A stretch of 62,709 bases of DNA from the NCBI GenBank assembly GCA_937876375.1, contig CALEHY010000016.1:1-62709 (forward strand), written 5' to 3'. Both the position numbers and the translations under genes were made by a program. Under the pieces are notes generated by a model. It saw nothing but the letters and a program-made list of their open reading frames with translations, was not told the DNA's origin and searched no databases. This DNA comes from an uncultured Clostridia bacterium. GTDB taxonomy: Bacteria > Bacillota > Clostridia > Oscillospirales > Acutalibacteraceae. The number at the start of each line of letters is the position of its first letter. The stretch's first letter is position 1. Positions 1 to 9,030 of this stretch are shown piece after piece.

Positions 1-62
<62 letters not shown>

Positions 63-259
63 TCGTATCAAAACAGATTTCTCTGTTCTAACCATTTTAA
101 AAATCCGTCCGGTCCTCTCGAACCTGTACGTTATTACTGTTTGGTACTATCTCTAGCACCGGAGTCAATTTAACTCTCTTAAATTAAATCGGGTTCCTTT
201 TCTTCGTTGTTTAATTTTCAAGGTCCTAAATGTGTTGCCTTTGTATCGGCGACTTGTAC
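63..259 (-). other. 16S rRNA leader (transcribed spacer)
   Basis: This is the transcribed region between the rrn promoter and mature 16S. It contains the CCTTGAAAATTAAACAACG segment common in Firmicute rRNA leaders and a small hairpin, AACAGA-loop-TCTGTT (revcomp of about 74-89), just before the gene, which probably forms part of the RNase III processing stalk. No coding sequence is seen. Confidence 0.6.
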
Positions 260-288
260 ATAATACCAAATTAGTTCACGTTTGTCAA
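260..288 (-). promoter_or_regulatory. rRNA operon promoter
   Basis: On the minus strand TTGACA (283-288) and TATTAT (260-265) are separated by exactly 17 bp, a near-perfect sigma-A promoter reading toward 16S. Between here and the metA promoter (289-438) there is only AT-rich DNA without an ORF. Confidence 0.85.
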
Positions 289-438
289 CAACTTTTTTCG
301 AAAAATTCAGTATTTTTTTCATTTGTTGCAATATAAACATAAAGTTGTTACTTTTGATGATTTTTTTAGCTAATTTTGTTAATATTATACAATATTTGAT
401 GGCATATATATAATGATATATAATATATAATATAATTC

Positions 439-467
439 TTGAAATATTATATCTAATTTGTTATAAT
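439..467 (+). promoter_or_regulatory. metA promoter
   Basis: TTGAAA (439-444), 17 bp, TATAAT (462-467). The transcript would start near 474, leaving a leader of about 25 nt with AAAGGAGG before the ATG. That is too short for a SAM riboswitch or T-box, so this metA is not controlled by such a leader. Confidence 0.8.
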
Positions 468-499
468 CATTAACGAAACATTTTAAAGGAGGTTTTGAT

Positions 500-1414
500 A
501 TGCCAATCAGAATAGATAATGAATTGCCTGCAAAGCAAAGTCTAGAAATAGAGAACATATTCGTAATGAGCAATTTAAGAGCTGATACGCAAGACGTCAG
601 ACCTCTTAAAATAATCATCCTAAATCTAATGCCTACAAAAGAGGTTACCGAGACACAGCTACTACGTTTGCTAAGTAACTCACCTCTTCAGGTTGACGTT
701 GAGTTTTTACAAGTTACTACTCACGAGGCAAAAAATGTATCTAAGAGCCATCTTGATAAGTTTTACTATTCATTTGAAGAAATCAAGAACAACAGATATG
801 ATGGAATGATTATCACTGGTGCACCAGTGGAGCACATAGATTTTGAAGAAGTTGACTACTGGGACGAGCTTTGTACAATAATGGAATGGAGCAAGAAGAA
901 TGTTTACTCAACATTCTATATATGCTGGGCATCCCAAGCAGGATTATATTACCATTATAGAATAAACAAATATCAGATGGACAAAAAAATGTTTGGTATA
1001 TTCCCTCATGTATCACTAGATGAGACTCATCCATTGATGAGAGGTCTTGATGACATATACTATGTGCCACATTCAAGACACACAGAGGTAAGACGACAGG
1101 ACATAGCTCAAGTCAAAGATTTACAGATACTATCATATAGTGAGATATCTGGAGTACATATTGTTGCTGATATGGATTGCAGAAAATTCTTCGTCACAGG
1201 TCACAGTGAATATGATAGAGATACATTAGCAAAGGAATACTTTAGAGATTTAGAAAAGGGACTGGATATTGAAATTCCATATAACTACTTCCCTAATGAT
1301 GATATCAATCTAGTGCCAGAAATGAAATGGAAAGGTACAGCGAATCTGTTATTCAACAACTGGCTAAACTATTTTGTTTACCAAAAAACACCATATGATT
1401 TGAATAATCTATAA
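500..1414 (+). CDS. metA: Homoserine O-acetyltransferase (MetA family)
   Basis: MetA acylates the hydroxyl of L-homoserine, the committed step toward methionine. The 304-residue protein has the family's usual length and catalytic set: Cys142 in YICWASQ, His235 and Glu237 in GHSEYD. Residue 111 is glutamate (GAPVEH); published work on Bacillus MetA links Glu111 to acetyl-CoA use rather than succinyl-CoA, so acetyltransferase is preferred to the older succinyltransferase name. The start is fixed by AAAGGAGG 7 nt upstream. The gene stands alone with its own promoter and a strong terminator, and no other methionine gene is adjacent. Confidence 0.95.
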   Translation: MPIRIDNELPAKQSLEIENIFVMSNLRADTQDVRPLKIIILNLMPTKEVTETQLLRLLSNSPLQVDVEFLQVTTHEAKNVSKSHLDKFYYSFEEIKNNRYDGMIITGAPVEHIDFEEVDYWDELCTIMEWSKKNVYSTFYICWASQAGLYYHYRINKYQMDKKMFGIFPHVSLDETHPLMRGLDDIYYVPHSRHTEVRRQDIAQVKDLQILSYSEISGVHIVADMDCRKFFVTGHSEYDRDTLAKEYFRDLEKGLDIEIPYNYFPNDDINLVPEMKWKGTANLLFNNWLNYFVYQKTPYDLNNL

Positions 1415-1418
1415 GAAT

Positions 1419-1450
1419 AAAGAGAGTATCGAAAGATACTCTCTTTTTTT
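1419..1450. terminator. Bidirectional terminator between metA and spoVM
   Basis: A 12-bp perfect stem AAAGAGAGTATC with a GAAA loop is followed by seven T on the plus strand. On the minus strand it is followed by TTTATTCTT, so it can also end the convergent spoVM operon, whose stop codon lies inside it. Confidence 0.9.
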
Positions 1451-1538
1451 AATCTACATATGTTATCTTTTTTACCTTGAACACTGCCCTTAATATAGGG
1501 GCAAAAATCTTTGGACTCTTAATAAGTACAACCTTCAT
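1449..1538 (-). CDS. spoVM: Stage V sporulation protein SpoVM
   Basis: A 29-codon ORF starting MKVVLIKSPKIF and ending KKITYVD. It matches the plan of Bacillus SpoVM, a 26-residue amphipathic helix that sits on the convex forespore membrane and anchors the SpoIVA coat base: MK, small hydrophobic run, IK-x-PK, hydrophobic, IxRA, basic tail. A good AGGAGTG lies before the ATG. It is the last gene of the operon, downstream of thiN and a small membrane protein; in Bacillus spoVM also follows thiN in the prpC-prkC-rsgA cluster, which supports the call. Its stop codon overlaps the terminator. Confidence 0.85.
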   Translation of the reverse strand: MKVVLIKSPKIFAPILRAVFKVKKITYVD

Positions 1539-1549
1539 ACAAATCACTC

Positions 1550-1693
1550 CTATTTCTTGCAACAGAAAATACCAAGAATGATTACTATTATGGCAAGAAT
1601 ACGAGTAACCCAAACTGACGGACAGCAGCACACTAGAACACAGCCAGCGCCAAAAGCAATTACTAGCCATTCCTTTTTGCATAATTTCTTCAT
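1550..1693 (-). CDS. Small two-helix membrane protein of unknown function
   Basis: A 47-residue protein beginning MKKLCKKEWLVIAFGAG and ending IFCCKK, preceded by GGAGTG. It has two hydrophobic helices (about 9-24 and 29-44), a CCC cluster between them, and a CCKK C-terminus. The stop codon overlaps the ribosome binding site of spoVM, so the two are probably translationally coupled. No named domain is recognised. Its position between thiN and spoVM and coupling to a sporulation gene suggest a sporulation-linked or envelope role, but that is inference only. Confidence 0.65.
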   Translation of the reverse strand: MKKLCKKEWLVIAFGAGCVLVCCCPSVWVTRILAIIVIILGIFCCKK

Positions 1694-1742
1694 AGTAAAC
1701 ACTCCAATCTGTTGCATTTACTATATCATATTCAAAAAGGAA

Positions 1743-2390
1743 TTAATCGTTACTTTCTACTAGAAGCAAAATACCATCATCAATAGTAATTGTACACAAA
1801 TCATCAACTATATAATTGCTAACAGCAAACTGGTCAGCAACATTGATGTCCATAGAATCCAAATCATAGAACGACTGGTTATAATATGCTCCAGAAATCT
1901 TAACGCCCTTACAATCACCAAACAGTGCAAATAGTGAAAAATTCTCATAATCACTAGTGAATGAGTATGTTCCACTAATAAGAGTTAGTCTGTTTTTATC
2001 ATCAATAATTGAGCATTTAACTCCATTGTCGAAGCAATATTTAAGACTAAGAACATTAGCAAAGCTATGATCAAATCTTGAGCCAAGAGCAAAAAACAAT
2101 TCTATTTCTTTAAAGCCCTCTTTAACAGCGTACTGCACACACTCAAAGGTATCACAATATGCCTTTTCACAAGGAAGAATAACTATATCTGAATCAATAT
2201 TATCAGGTTTGTTTGATGAATCAAAATCTCCAATAATCAAGTTAGGCTTAATTCCAGCCTTCAGAAGACGAACATAGCCAGAATCAGCACAAATAATAAA
2301 TGATGAGGCATCAACATTCTTAGTCAAGAATTCTATATTATCATTAGGGGCACCAGAGATAATGGTGCATTTTTTTATTTCAGTTCCCAT
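1743..2390 (-). CDS. thiN: Thiamine diphosphokinase
   Basis: Transfers pyrophosphate from ATP to thiamine to make thiamine diphosphate. At 215 residues it has the family length, with TPK catalytic-domain signatures: an N-terminal CADSGYVRLLKAGIKPNLIIGDFDS block (about 35-58), an ALGSRFDHSFAN block near 101, and a C-terminal substrate-binding beta domain (about 140-215). It starts 16 bases inside the end of rsgA, with a weak ribosome binding site, so it probably relies on coupling. Many Firmicutes have rpe between rsgA and thiN; here it is absent. Confidence 0.92.
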   Translation of the reverse strand: MGTEIKKCTIISGAPNDNIEFLTKNVDASSFIICADSGYVRLLKAGIKPNLIIGDFDSSNKPDNIDSDIVILPCEKAYCDTFECVQYAVKEGFKEIELFFALGSRFDHSFANVLSLKYCFDNGVKCSIIDDKNRLTLISGTYSFTSDYENFSLFALFGDCKGVKISGAYYNQSFYDLDSMDINVADQFAVSNYIVDDLCTITIDDGILLLVESND

Positions 2391-3256
2391 TCTTTAATAT
2401 CCTTAACCTCATTAAACATTGTAATATAGCTGTCGTGTCTTGATGGATGAATATCGCCATTATCAACTGCAGCAACGACAGCACACCCTTTGTCTCTTGT
2501 ATGTGTGCAAGTAGTGAATTTGCAAGAGTCAAGATAAGGTTCAAACTCTCTAAAGCAATATGGCAAATCATCCTTAAGTATACGCTCACAGCGTTCAAAA
2601 TCAAGAGATGAAAAACCTGGAGTATCTGCTATATAGCCACCATCAGTTTTAAACAGTTCTGAATGACGAGTTGTGTGTCGTCCTCTGCCAAGCTTTTTGC
2701 TAGTTTCACCAGTAGCAAGCTCCAAATCAGGAAAGATATTATTAAGCAAAGTAGATTTGCCAACACCAGTATTACCAGTAAATGCACAAATCTTCCCTTT
2801 CATTAGCGATTTTACTTCGTCAGCACCAGAGCCTTTTGTATTGTCACATACAATAACACTAAATCCTGCCTTTTCGTAAATATCGACATACTGCTGATAT
2901 GAATCATCCAAGTCAACCTTTGTAATAATGATTACAGGCTCAATCTTTTTATATTCTGCGATGGCGATAAGTTTGTCAATAATTTGAGTGTTAAGCTTTG
3001 GGTCAACAATAGATGCAACGATAAACAAAAGATCTAAATTTGCAAGAGGTGGACGCACCATCTCGTTCTTTCTAGGTAAAATCTTGTCTATTGTATTTTC
3101 TGCATTATCGTTAACAGTGATTTCGACATTATCACCCACTAATGGAGTAATGCCCTGCTTTCTAAAATTACCACGAGCTTTGCACTCATAAATAATATCA
3201 ACGGCGTCTACATAGTAGAAGCCGCCGATACCTTTGATTATTTTTCCTTGTAGCAT
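2375..3256 (-). CDS. rsgA: Ribosome small subunit-dependent GTPase RsgA
   Basis: A circularly permuted GTPase that checks late 30S subunit maturation. In order: OB-fold (about 1-65), permuted G domain with the G4 motif (ITKVDLDD) before the P-loop (GNTGVGKST) and DTPGFSS, then the C-terminal zinc finger with Cys and His residues (DSCKFTTCTHTRDKGC). Length 293 is normal. An AAAAGGA precedes the ATG. The gene follows prkC as in Bacillus. Confidence 0.95.
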   Translation of the reverse strand: MLQGKIIKGIGGFYYVDAVDIIYECKARGNFRKQGITPLVGDNVEITVNDNAENTIDKILPRKNEMVRPPLANLDLLFIVASIVDPKLNTQIIDKLIAIAEYKKIEPVIIITKVDLDDSYQQYVDIYEKAGFSVIVCDNTKGSGADEVKSLMKGKICAFTGNTGVGKSTLLNNIFPDLELATGETSKKLGRGRHTTRHSELFKTDGGYIADTPGFSSLDFERCERILKDDLPYCFREFEPYLDSCKFTTCTHTRDKGCAVVAAVDNGDIHPSRHDSYITMFNEVKDIKEWELK

Positions 3257-3272
3257 TAATTATCCTTTTAGA

Positions 3273-5318
3273 CTAATTGTTCTGTTTTTTAGTGGTTGAA
3301 GGGCTAGTTGTTGACTGGTCATCAGTCTCTTCATTGTTCTTTGTATTATCATAGGATGATGAAGCAAAATTGAAGTTAAAGTTTTGATTATTCTTACCAT
3401 TAGTAGTCTTGGTATCCTTTGTGCCAAGGCTCTTTAGTGATACAGAAATATTATGCTTCTTGTCATCGCCAGTAACAGTGAACGAATTACCCTTACCGTC
3501 AAGTGTTACAGTTTGGTTGCGATATACAACGCCATCAACCTCAACGATAAGAACATCCTTAACATAGTTGCCATTCTCATCAATACAGGTTGGAAGACCA
3601 ACTGTTACAGAGGTCTTAACTGTCTTTTCAGTAGTTGTAGTAGTAACACCAGAGCTGATAACAACCTTGATTGTATCATTCTCTAATGCAGACTCGCCAC
3701 CCTCTGGTGACTGTGAAATAACAATACCCTTTTCAAGTTCACTATCCTGGGTAATAAATCTAACGTCGGTAAACCCACACTTTTCAAGGAACGCTCTAGC
3801 ACCACTCTGTGATAGACCAGATACATTAGGTACTTTCAAAGTGTTAAGTACAGTTGTAGATGGACCACTGGAAATGTAGATAATTATCTCTTTATCTTCT
3901 GAAACTACTGTGCTTGCCTTTGGATCTGTATATACAACCTTACCCTCCTCAACATTTTCGGAAGATACTTGCATAATCTTGTACTTATTCAAACCTTCAT
4001 TAGCAAGTGCTTGGATAGCAAGCGTTTCGTTATATCCATAGATATTAGGCACATTGATATCCTCATCAGATGCACAAACAACAAGTGTTACTGTAGAACC
4101 CTCGAGCACCTTTGAGCCTGCCTCTGGCTTTTGGTCAATAACGATGCCAGGCTCATACTCTTTTGATTTTTCGTACTCAGCAACGAATTCGTATTTATAC
4201 GCTGAACTACCTTGTAGCTCATCATATGAAAAACCAACGAAATTCTCAAGCTTTTGAGTAGAGGTATTAAAGCCCTTGGTAAATCCAACAACGAGTAGAA
4301 AAACAGCAGCTGCTAGAACGATTACACCAATAATAGTAGCAAGAGCAACTTTCTTCTTTCTGTTAGGATCCTCATACTCTGGGGCTTCCTCATACTCCTC
4401 CTCTGGATACTCATCAGTAACTGGTGCAGTTTTCTCAATAATACGAGTAGGATTAGTGTCAACCTTAGCAGTATAGTTAAATGTAGTAGATGGATTTTTA
4501 ATAATCTCCTCGATATCAAGAAGCATTTCTGTAGCTGTTTGATATCTCTCTACAGGATTCTTCTGCATAGCATGAATACAAATCTGCTCAAGGCCTAATG
4601 GTATATCAGCATTAATATCAGTTAGCTTCTTGGCATCAGCTTGTAGCTGCATTAGAGCAACAGAAACAGCGCTGTCAGCCTCAAAAGGAACATTGCCAGC
4701 AAGCATTTCGTACAATACAACACCAAGAGAATAAATATCTGCCTTTTCGTCAGTATATTCGCCCTTAGCTTGTTCTGGAGCGATATAATGTACAGAGCCG
4801 ATAGCTTGTTCAGTTAGTGTTCTGGTTTCTGAACGAGAAAAACGAGCAATACCAAAATCAGTAACCTTAATATTACCAGTTGATAACAAGATAATATTCT
4901 GTGGCTTGATATCTCTATGAACAATGCCCTTGTCATGAGCATGCTGAACAGCTCTCAAAATCTGTGTCATAAAGAACAATGCATCATTCCAAGTAATAGC
5001 ACCCTGTTTGTTAATATACTCCTTTAGTGTGATACCATCGATATACTCCATAACAATATATTGAAGCTTTTCACCAAAGGATACGTCATATACCTTAACA
5101 ATATTAGGATGAGACAATAATGCAATAGCCTTTGACTCGTTCTTGAAACGACGCTTAAACTCCTCGTTGTTCAAAAACTCATCCTTTAGAATTTTTACTG
5201 CAACGACACGGTCGTCGACATTATCATATGCTTTGTAAACAACGGACATACCACCTACGCCGATAATCTCCTGTACCTCGTAGCGTCCGTCTAATCTTTT
5301 TCCAACGTAATTATCCAT
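3273..5318 (-). CDS. prkC: PASTA-domain serine/threonine protein kinase PrkC/Stk
   Basis: A membrane kinase sensing muropeptides or lipid II and controlling growth and spore germination in relatives. The kinase domain (about 1-265) has the Gly loop GVGGMSVVYKA, HRDIKPQN, DFG and APE; a Glu-rich juxtamembrane linker is followed by one membrane helix (about residues 320-345) and three extracellular PASTA repeats. The tail of about 120 residues is rich in Thr, Asn and Lys and unlike PASTA. The ATG at 5318 (MDNYVGKR) is preferred because CGGAGAG lies 6 nt before it; an in-frame TTG at 5339 lacks one. It follows prpC immediately. Confidence 0.94.
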   Translation of the reverse strand: MDNYVGKRLDGRYEVQEIIGVGGMSVVYKAYDNVDDRVVAVKILKDEFLNNEEFKRRFKNESKAIALLSHPNIVKVYDVSFGEKLQYIVMEYIDGITLKEYINKQGAITWNDALFFMTQILRAVQHAHDKGIVHRDIKPQNIILLSTGNIKVTDFGIARFSRSETRTLTEQAIGSVHYIAPEQAKGEYTDEKADIYSLGVVLYEMLAGNVPFEADSAVSVALMQLQADAKKLTDINADIPLGLEQICIHAMQKNPVERYQTATEMLLDIEEIIKNPSTTFNYTAKVDTNPTRIIEKTAPVTDEYPEEEYEEAPEYEDPNRKKKVALATIIGVIVLAAAVFLLVVGFTKGFNTSTQKLENFVGFSYDELQGSSAYKYEFVAEYEKSKEYEPGIVIDQKPEAGSKVLEGSTVTLVVCASDEDINVPNIYGYNETLAIQALANEGLNKYKIMQVSSENVEEGKVVYTDPKASTVVSEDKEIIIYISSGPSTTVLNTLKVPNVSGLSQSGARAFLEKCGFTDVRFITQDSELEKGIVISQSPEGGESALENDTIKVVISSGVTTTTTEKTVKTSVTVGLPTCIDENGNYVKDVLIVEVDGVVYRNQTVTLDGKGNSFTVTGDDKKHNISVSLKSLGTKDTKTTNGKNNQNFNFNFASSSYDNTKNNEETDDQSTTSPSTTKKQNN

Positions 5319-5335
5319 AACTCTCTCCGAAACAA

Positions 5336-6064
5336 TCAAATAGCAAGTGCAACAACAGTGATATTATCTCCACCACCGTGACTATTTGCTCTTTTTACCA
5401 ATCTATCTGCGAATGCATAATACTGATCGTCACTGACGTCTGATAACATTTCGTCACCAGTAACATAATTAGTTAAACCATCAGTACAAAGAATAAGTGT
5501 ATCATTCTCATCAAGCTCAACCTCTGAAAAATCGACTTGAATATGCTTGTCAACACCAACAGCACGAGTAATAACATTCTTGCGAGGGTGATGCTCTGCC
5601 TCATCAGGTGAAATCTTGCCTTGATCAACTAGATTCTGCACATAGCTATGGTCAACTGTAATCTGTGAAAGCTGACCCTTTGATGCGATATATGCTCTAC
5701 TATCACCAGCATGTGCAATAAAAGCAATATTATTGCGAACAATAGTACACACAACAGTGGTACCCATGCCTTGAAGTTCTGGCCTAGCGTCTGCTAAATC
5801 AAAGACCTCAATATTTGCTGCAGTAATAGCAGAATCAAGCAAATTCTTGATAGATGCATCACGCATATTAGCGTTGTATGAAGAATTAATCTTTTCGCTA
5901 ATAACCTTTACAGCAAGCTTTGACGCAATATCGCCACCAGTTGCTCCACCCATACCATCACACACAACAGCCCAAGCAACCTCGTTTGGTAGCTCACCTA
6001 CAGCGTATGCATCTTGGTTAGATTCTCTGACTAATCCTTTATCTGTTTTAGCAACAATTTTCAT
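5336..6064 (-). CDS. prpC: PP2C-family protein serine/threonine phosphatase
   Basis: The partner phosphatase that reverses PrkC phosphorylation. The 242-residue protein has the metal-binding motifs of the PPM/PP2C fold: RxSNQDAY near the N-terminus, VCDGMGG, AHAGDSRAY, LCTDGLTNYV and GGGDNITVV near the end. The ATG at 6064 (MKIVAKTDKG) has AAGGTGAC just upstream; longer in-frame starts would extend into rlmN. It overlaps the end of rlmN by 17 bases. Confidence 0.94.
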   Translation of the reverse strand: MKIVAKTDKGLVRESNQDAYAVGELPNEVAWAVVCDGMGGATGGDIASKLAVKVISEKINSSYNANMRDASIKNLLDSAITAANIEVFDLADARPELQGMGTTVVCTIVRNNIAFIAHAGDSRAYIASKGQLSQITVDHSYVQNLVDQGKISPDEAEHHPRKNVITRAVGVDKHIQVDFSEVELDENDTLILCTDGLTNYVTGDEMLSDVSDDQYYAFADRLVKRANSHGGGDNITVVALAI

Positions 6065-7097
6065 TACTGTCACCTTCATTCTTTTTGCGTCGAAGCTGTC
6101 CGCAAGACGCATTAATATCTTTGCCTAAAGTCCTTCTTATTGTAGCATTTATTCCAAGTTTTTGCAATATTTCTTGGAAATTTCTGATTGACTCATCAGT
6201 GGAACGAACGTTACCTCTTTCCTCTACGTCATTGACTGGAATAAGGTTAACATGATTAATAAATCCACGGAGCTTTGATGCTAATTCTGTGGCACAAGAC
6301 TTGGTATCATTAACACCTTTTATAAGCGTATACTCAAACGATACACGACGCTTTGTTTGGAGTGCGTAATCCTTGCAAGCCCTGATAGCCTCATCAACTC
6401 CCCATCTGTCATTAACTGGCATCATTGATGAGCGCAATGCATCATTTGGTGCATGTAGTGATAGTGTCAATGTGATAGGCATATCCTCTTGAATCAAATC
6501 ATAAATTCTAGGAACAATACCACAAGTTGATAATGTAATATCACGAAGTGAGATATTAAGTCCCCTATCATCATTAACTGTTCGAAGGAATTTTATAACA
6601 TTATCATAATTATCAAGTGGCTCGCCAATACCCATTAGCACAATATGAGATATTCTAATACCTAAATCTCGTTGTGCAGTATGTAGCTGGGACTCTAGTT
6701 CTGCTGGTAAAAGATTACGCTTAAATCCAGCAAGAGTAGATGCACAGAAATTGCATCCCATTTTACAGCCAACCTGACTTGATACACATATCGTATATCC
6801 ATATTTATATTTCATTATAACAGATTCAACATACTCACCATCATATAGCTTAAACAAATATTTTACAGTATCATCTAGCTGTGACACGTATTTGTCTTCT
6901 ATCTCACAATGAGGTATGAAGAATTCATTTGATAGTCGTTCTCTCAAATCCTTGGACAAATTTGACATTTCATCAAAAGATTGAACACCGACCTCATGTA
7001 GCCATTTGTATATCTGACTAGTCCTAAATTTTGGCAAAGACAAATCGGATATAACCTTGGCTAATTCATCAAACGATAATGATTTAATATCAGTCAT
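6048..7097 (-). CDS. rlmN: Dual-specificity rRNA/tRNA (adenine-C2) methyltransferase RlmN
   Basis: Radical SAM enzyme that methylates C2 of A2503 in 23S rRNA and A37 in some tRNAs. The CxxxCxxC iron-sulfur motif is seen in VGCKMGCNFCAS, and the second methyl-carrying Cys in NASCGQLR near the C-terminus. Length 349 is typical. The ATG at 7097 (MTDIKSLSF) overlaps the stop of rsmB (ATGACTGA), a coupling arrangement, and is preferred to the upstream in-frame ATG. Confidence 0.94.
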   Translation of the reverse strand: MTDIKSLSFDELAKVISDLSLPKFRTSQIYKWLHEVGVQSFDEMSNLSKDLRERLSNEFFIPHCEIEDKYVSQLDDTVKYLFKLYDGEYVESVIMKYKYGYTICVSSQVGCKMGCNFCASTLAGFKRNLLPAELESQLHTAQRDLGIRISHIVLMGIGEPLDNYDNVIKFLRTVNDDRGLNISLRDITLSTCGIVPRIYDLIQEDMPITLTLSLHAPNDALRSSMMPVNDRWGVDEAIRACKDYALQTKRRVSFEYTLIKGVNDTKSCATELASKLRGFINHVNLIPVNDVEERGNVRSTDESIRNFQEILQKLGINATIRRTLGKDINASCGQLRRKKNEGDSNENCC

Positions 7098-8337
7098 TTT
7101 TCTTTTCCATAATTGCCCAATAGAAGCCATCTCCACCATCTCTTGATGGAAAGACTGTGGTTTCCTTAATCAAGGCAAAATTCTCATTTTCTTCTAAAAA
7201 CTTATGTACAATCTTTTCGTTTTCTTTTTTATTCAATGTACATGTTGAATAAATAATTCGCCCACCATTCTTCAAATATCCAGATGAGGTTTGAAGAATG
7301 TTATACTGAATGTTTGGCAAATCCTTGATAGAATCAAGATTCTTATACCTAATCTCTGGCTTGCGTCGAACGATACCAAATCCAGAGCATGGAACGTCAC
7401 AAAGAATTTTATCTGCCACAGGCATATTCTCTGCGACAACCTCAGCATTATTGAGATAAAACTTGATATTGTACAGCTTTAATCTACTTGCAGAATCCTC
7501 AATAAGCTTCAATCTGCTTTCGTACAAATCAAAAGAATAAACCTTACCCTTTTGATGCATCGACTGTGCGATAGTAAATGTCTTGCCACCAGGAGCAGCA
7601 CACATATCAAATACTATATCGCCGTCCTGTGCGTCAAGGGATTGTGCACATTTATATGAGCTCAAGTCCTCGATATAAAACAGTCCATTCTCAAATGCTC
7701 TACTCTTTGACAGGTCAAACCGAGAGGTAATTTTTACCACGTCATCGACAATTTCACCCTCGATATCATCAAGCTTTAGTTCATATAATAATTCATCTGC
7801 ATTGACAAACTGTTTGTTTGGAATAGCAAAAACTGGTGGCTTATCATTAATTGACTCAAGAATTTGGATAGTGTTCTCTTCACCATACATTTTCTTCCAC
7901 ATGTTAATCAAATGTTCAGGGCATGAATACTTGATTGACAAATCATCTATTTCGTTAATATCAAATTTTCTTGAAGCGACCTTATGTAATACAGCGTTAA
8001 TCAAATCCTTATAATAATGAATACCTACCATCTTTGCTGTTTCAACAGATTCGTTGATAGCAACTGGCTCTGGTATCCTATCCATAAAGTAAATCTGATA
8101 TGCACCGAGATATAATATAATCTTTACCTTTGGTTTAATCGGACCAGATAGGTGTGGCTCAAGGATATAATCGAGAGTCATCCTACGCTCAATAACACCA
8201 TAAACTAAATTTGATATAAAAGCCTTATCAACATTATGGTATGAACGCAAAGCCTTTTCTATCGCTAAATTAGAATAGGCATTATCACGAAGCACGTCAT
8301 ATAGAATTTCAAAGGCTACAAGTCTACTTGGTTTCAT
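7090..8337 (-). CDS. rsmB: 16S rRNA (cytosine(967)-C5)-methyltransferase RsmB
   Basis: NusB-like RNA-binding domain (about 1-135) followed by a SAM-dependent methyltransferase domain: motif I DMCAAPGGKT, the motif IV catalytic Cys in CDVPCSGFG and the motif VI Cys in STCTLNKKEN. Length 415 is near the family's 430-450. It overlaps yugP by 4 bases and rlmN by 8 bases, inside the fmt-rsmB-rlmN run conserved in Firmicutes. Confidence 0.94.
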   Translation of the reverse strand: MKPSRLVAFEILYDVLRDNAYSNLAIEKALRSYHNVDKAFISNLVYGVIERRMTLDYILEPHLSGPIKPKVKIILYLGAYQIYFMDRIPEPVAINESVETAKMVGIHYYKDLINAVLHKVASRKFDINEIDDLSIKYSCPEHLINMWKKMYGEENTIQILESINDKPPVFAIPNKQFVNADELLYELKLDDIEGEIVDDVVKITSRFDLSKSRAFENGLFYIEDLSSYKCAQSLDAQDGDIVFDMCAAPGGKTFTIAQSMHQKGKVYSFDLYESRLKLIEDSASRLKLYNIKFYLNNAEVVAENMPVADKILCDVPCSGFGIVRRKPEIRYKNLDSIKDLPNIQYNILQTSSGYLKNGGRIIYSTCTLNKKENEKIVHKFLEENENFALIKETTVFPSRDGGDGFYWAIMEKKND

Positions 8338-9029
8338 CGTCTTCTTCCACCGTTAATTACTAATAATAGTCTGAATATAGTTGCAAGTGCAGATGCTAAT
8401 GCAGCAACATATGTCAAAGCAGCAGCTGTAAGCACTCTTTTTGCACCAGTGTACTCTGTATCTGTCAAAAAGCCATAGGTTTCGATAGTTTGTAATGCAC
8501 GCCTGCTAGCATTAAACTCTACTGGCAAGGTGATAAGCTGGAACAATGCTACAAAGCTGTACAAGATAAGACCACCGTATGCTAGGAATTCTGAATTCAA
8601 AAATAGTCCAATAAGACACAAAGGCACGCCAAGATATGAGCCAATTCGTGTTGCTGGGATAACTATATTTCTAATAGAAAGTGGTGCATATCCCTCTGCA
8701 TGCTGACAAGCGTGACCAGCCTCGTGGCAAGCGACACCAATAGCAGCAATGCTACGAGAATTAAACACGTCCTGTGATAAACAAATCTCCTTTGCCTTTG
8801 GGTCGTAGTAATCAGTCAATGTGCCACCGATACATTTTATTTTAACATCTGTGATACCATTAAGCTGTAGCAATCTCCAAGCAGCATCAGCACCAGTCAT
8901 GCCCATTCTGTTTGTGACAGATGAGTACTTTCTAAAGCTACGCTTTACTTTTATTTGACAATACATAGCAAATATGAAAACTGGAAAAATTACAATTCCA
9001 GACATATAGTACATTAAATATGGACCCAT
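8334..9029 (-). CDS. yugP: Zinc metallopeptidase, YugP family
   Basis: A 231-residue membrane protein with an N-terminal helix, a cytosolic or interfacial HExxH metalloprotease motif (ACHEAGHACQH, about residues 101-111) and three further hydrophobic helices toward the C-terminus, the layout of the neutral zinc metallopeptidase (DUF/PF04298) family. GGGGGATAAT precedes the ATG. The substrate is not known. The gene sits between fmt and rsmB, a position seen in many Clostridia. Confidence 0.88.
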   Translation of the reverse strand: MGPYLMYYMSGIVIFPVFIFAMYCQIKVKRSFRKYSSVTNRMGMTGADAAWRLLQLNGITDVKIKCIGGTLTDYYDPKAKEICLSQDVFNSRSIAAIGVACHEAGHACQHAEGYAPLSIRNIVIPATRIGSYLGVPLCLIGLFLNSEFLAYGGLILYSFVALFQLITLPVEFNASRRALQTIETYGFLTDTEYTGAKRVLTAAALTYVAALASALATIFRLLLVINGGRRR

Positions 9030-9030
9030 A

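Noticed and set aside
289..499. SAM riboswitch or T-box upstream of metA
   Set aside because: The promoter at 439-467 leaves only about 25 nt of leader, too short for either.
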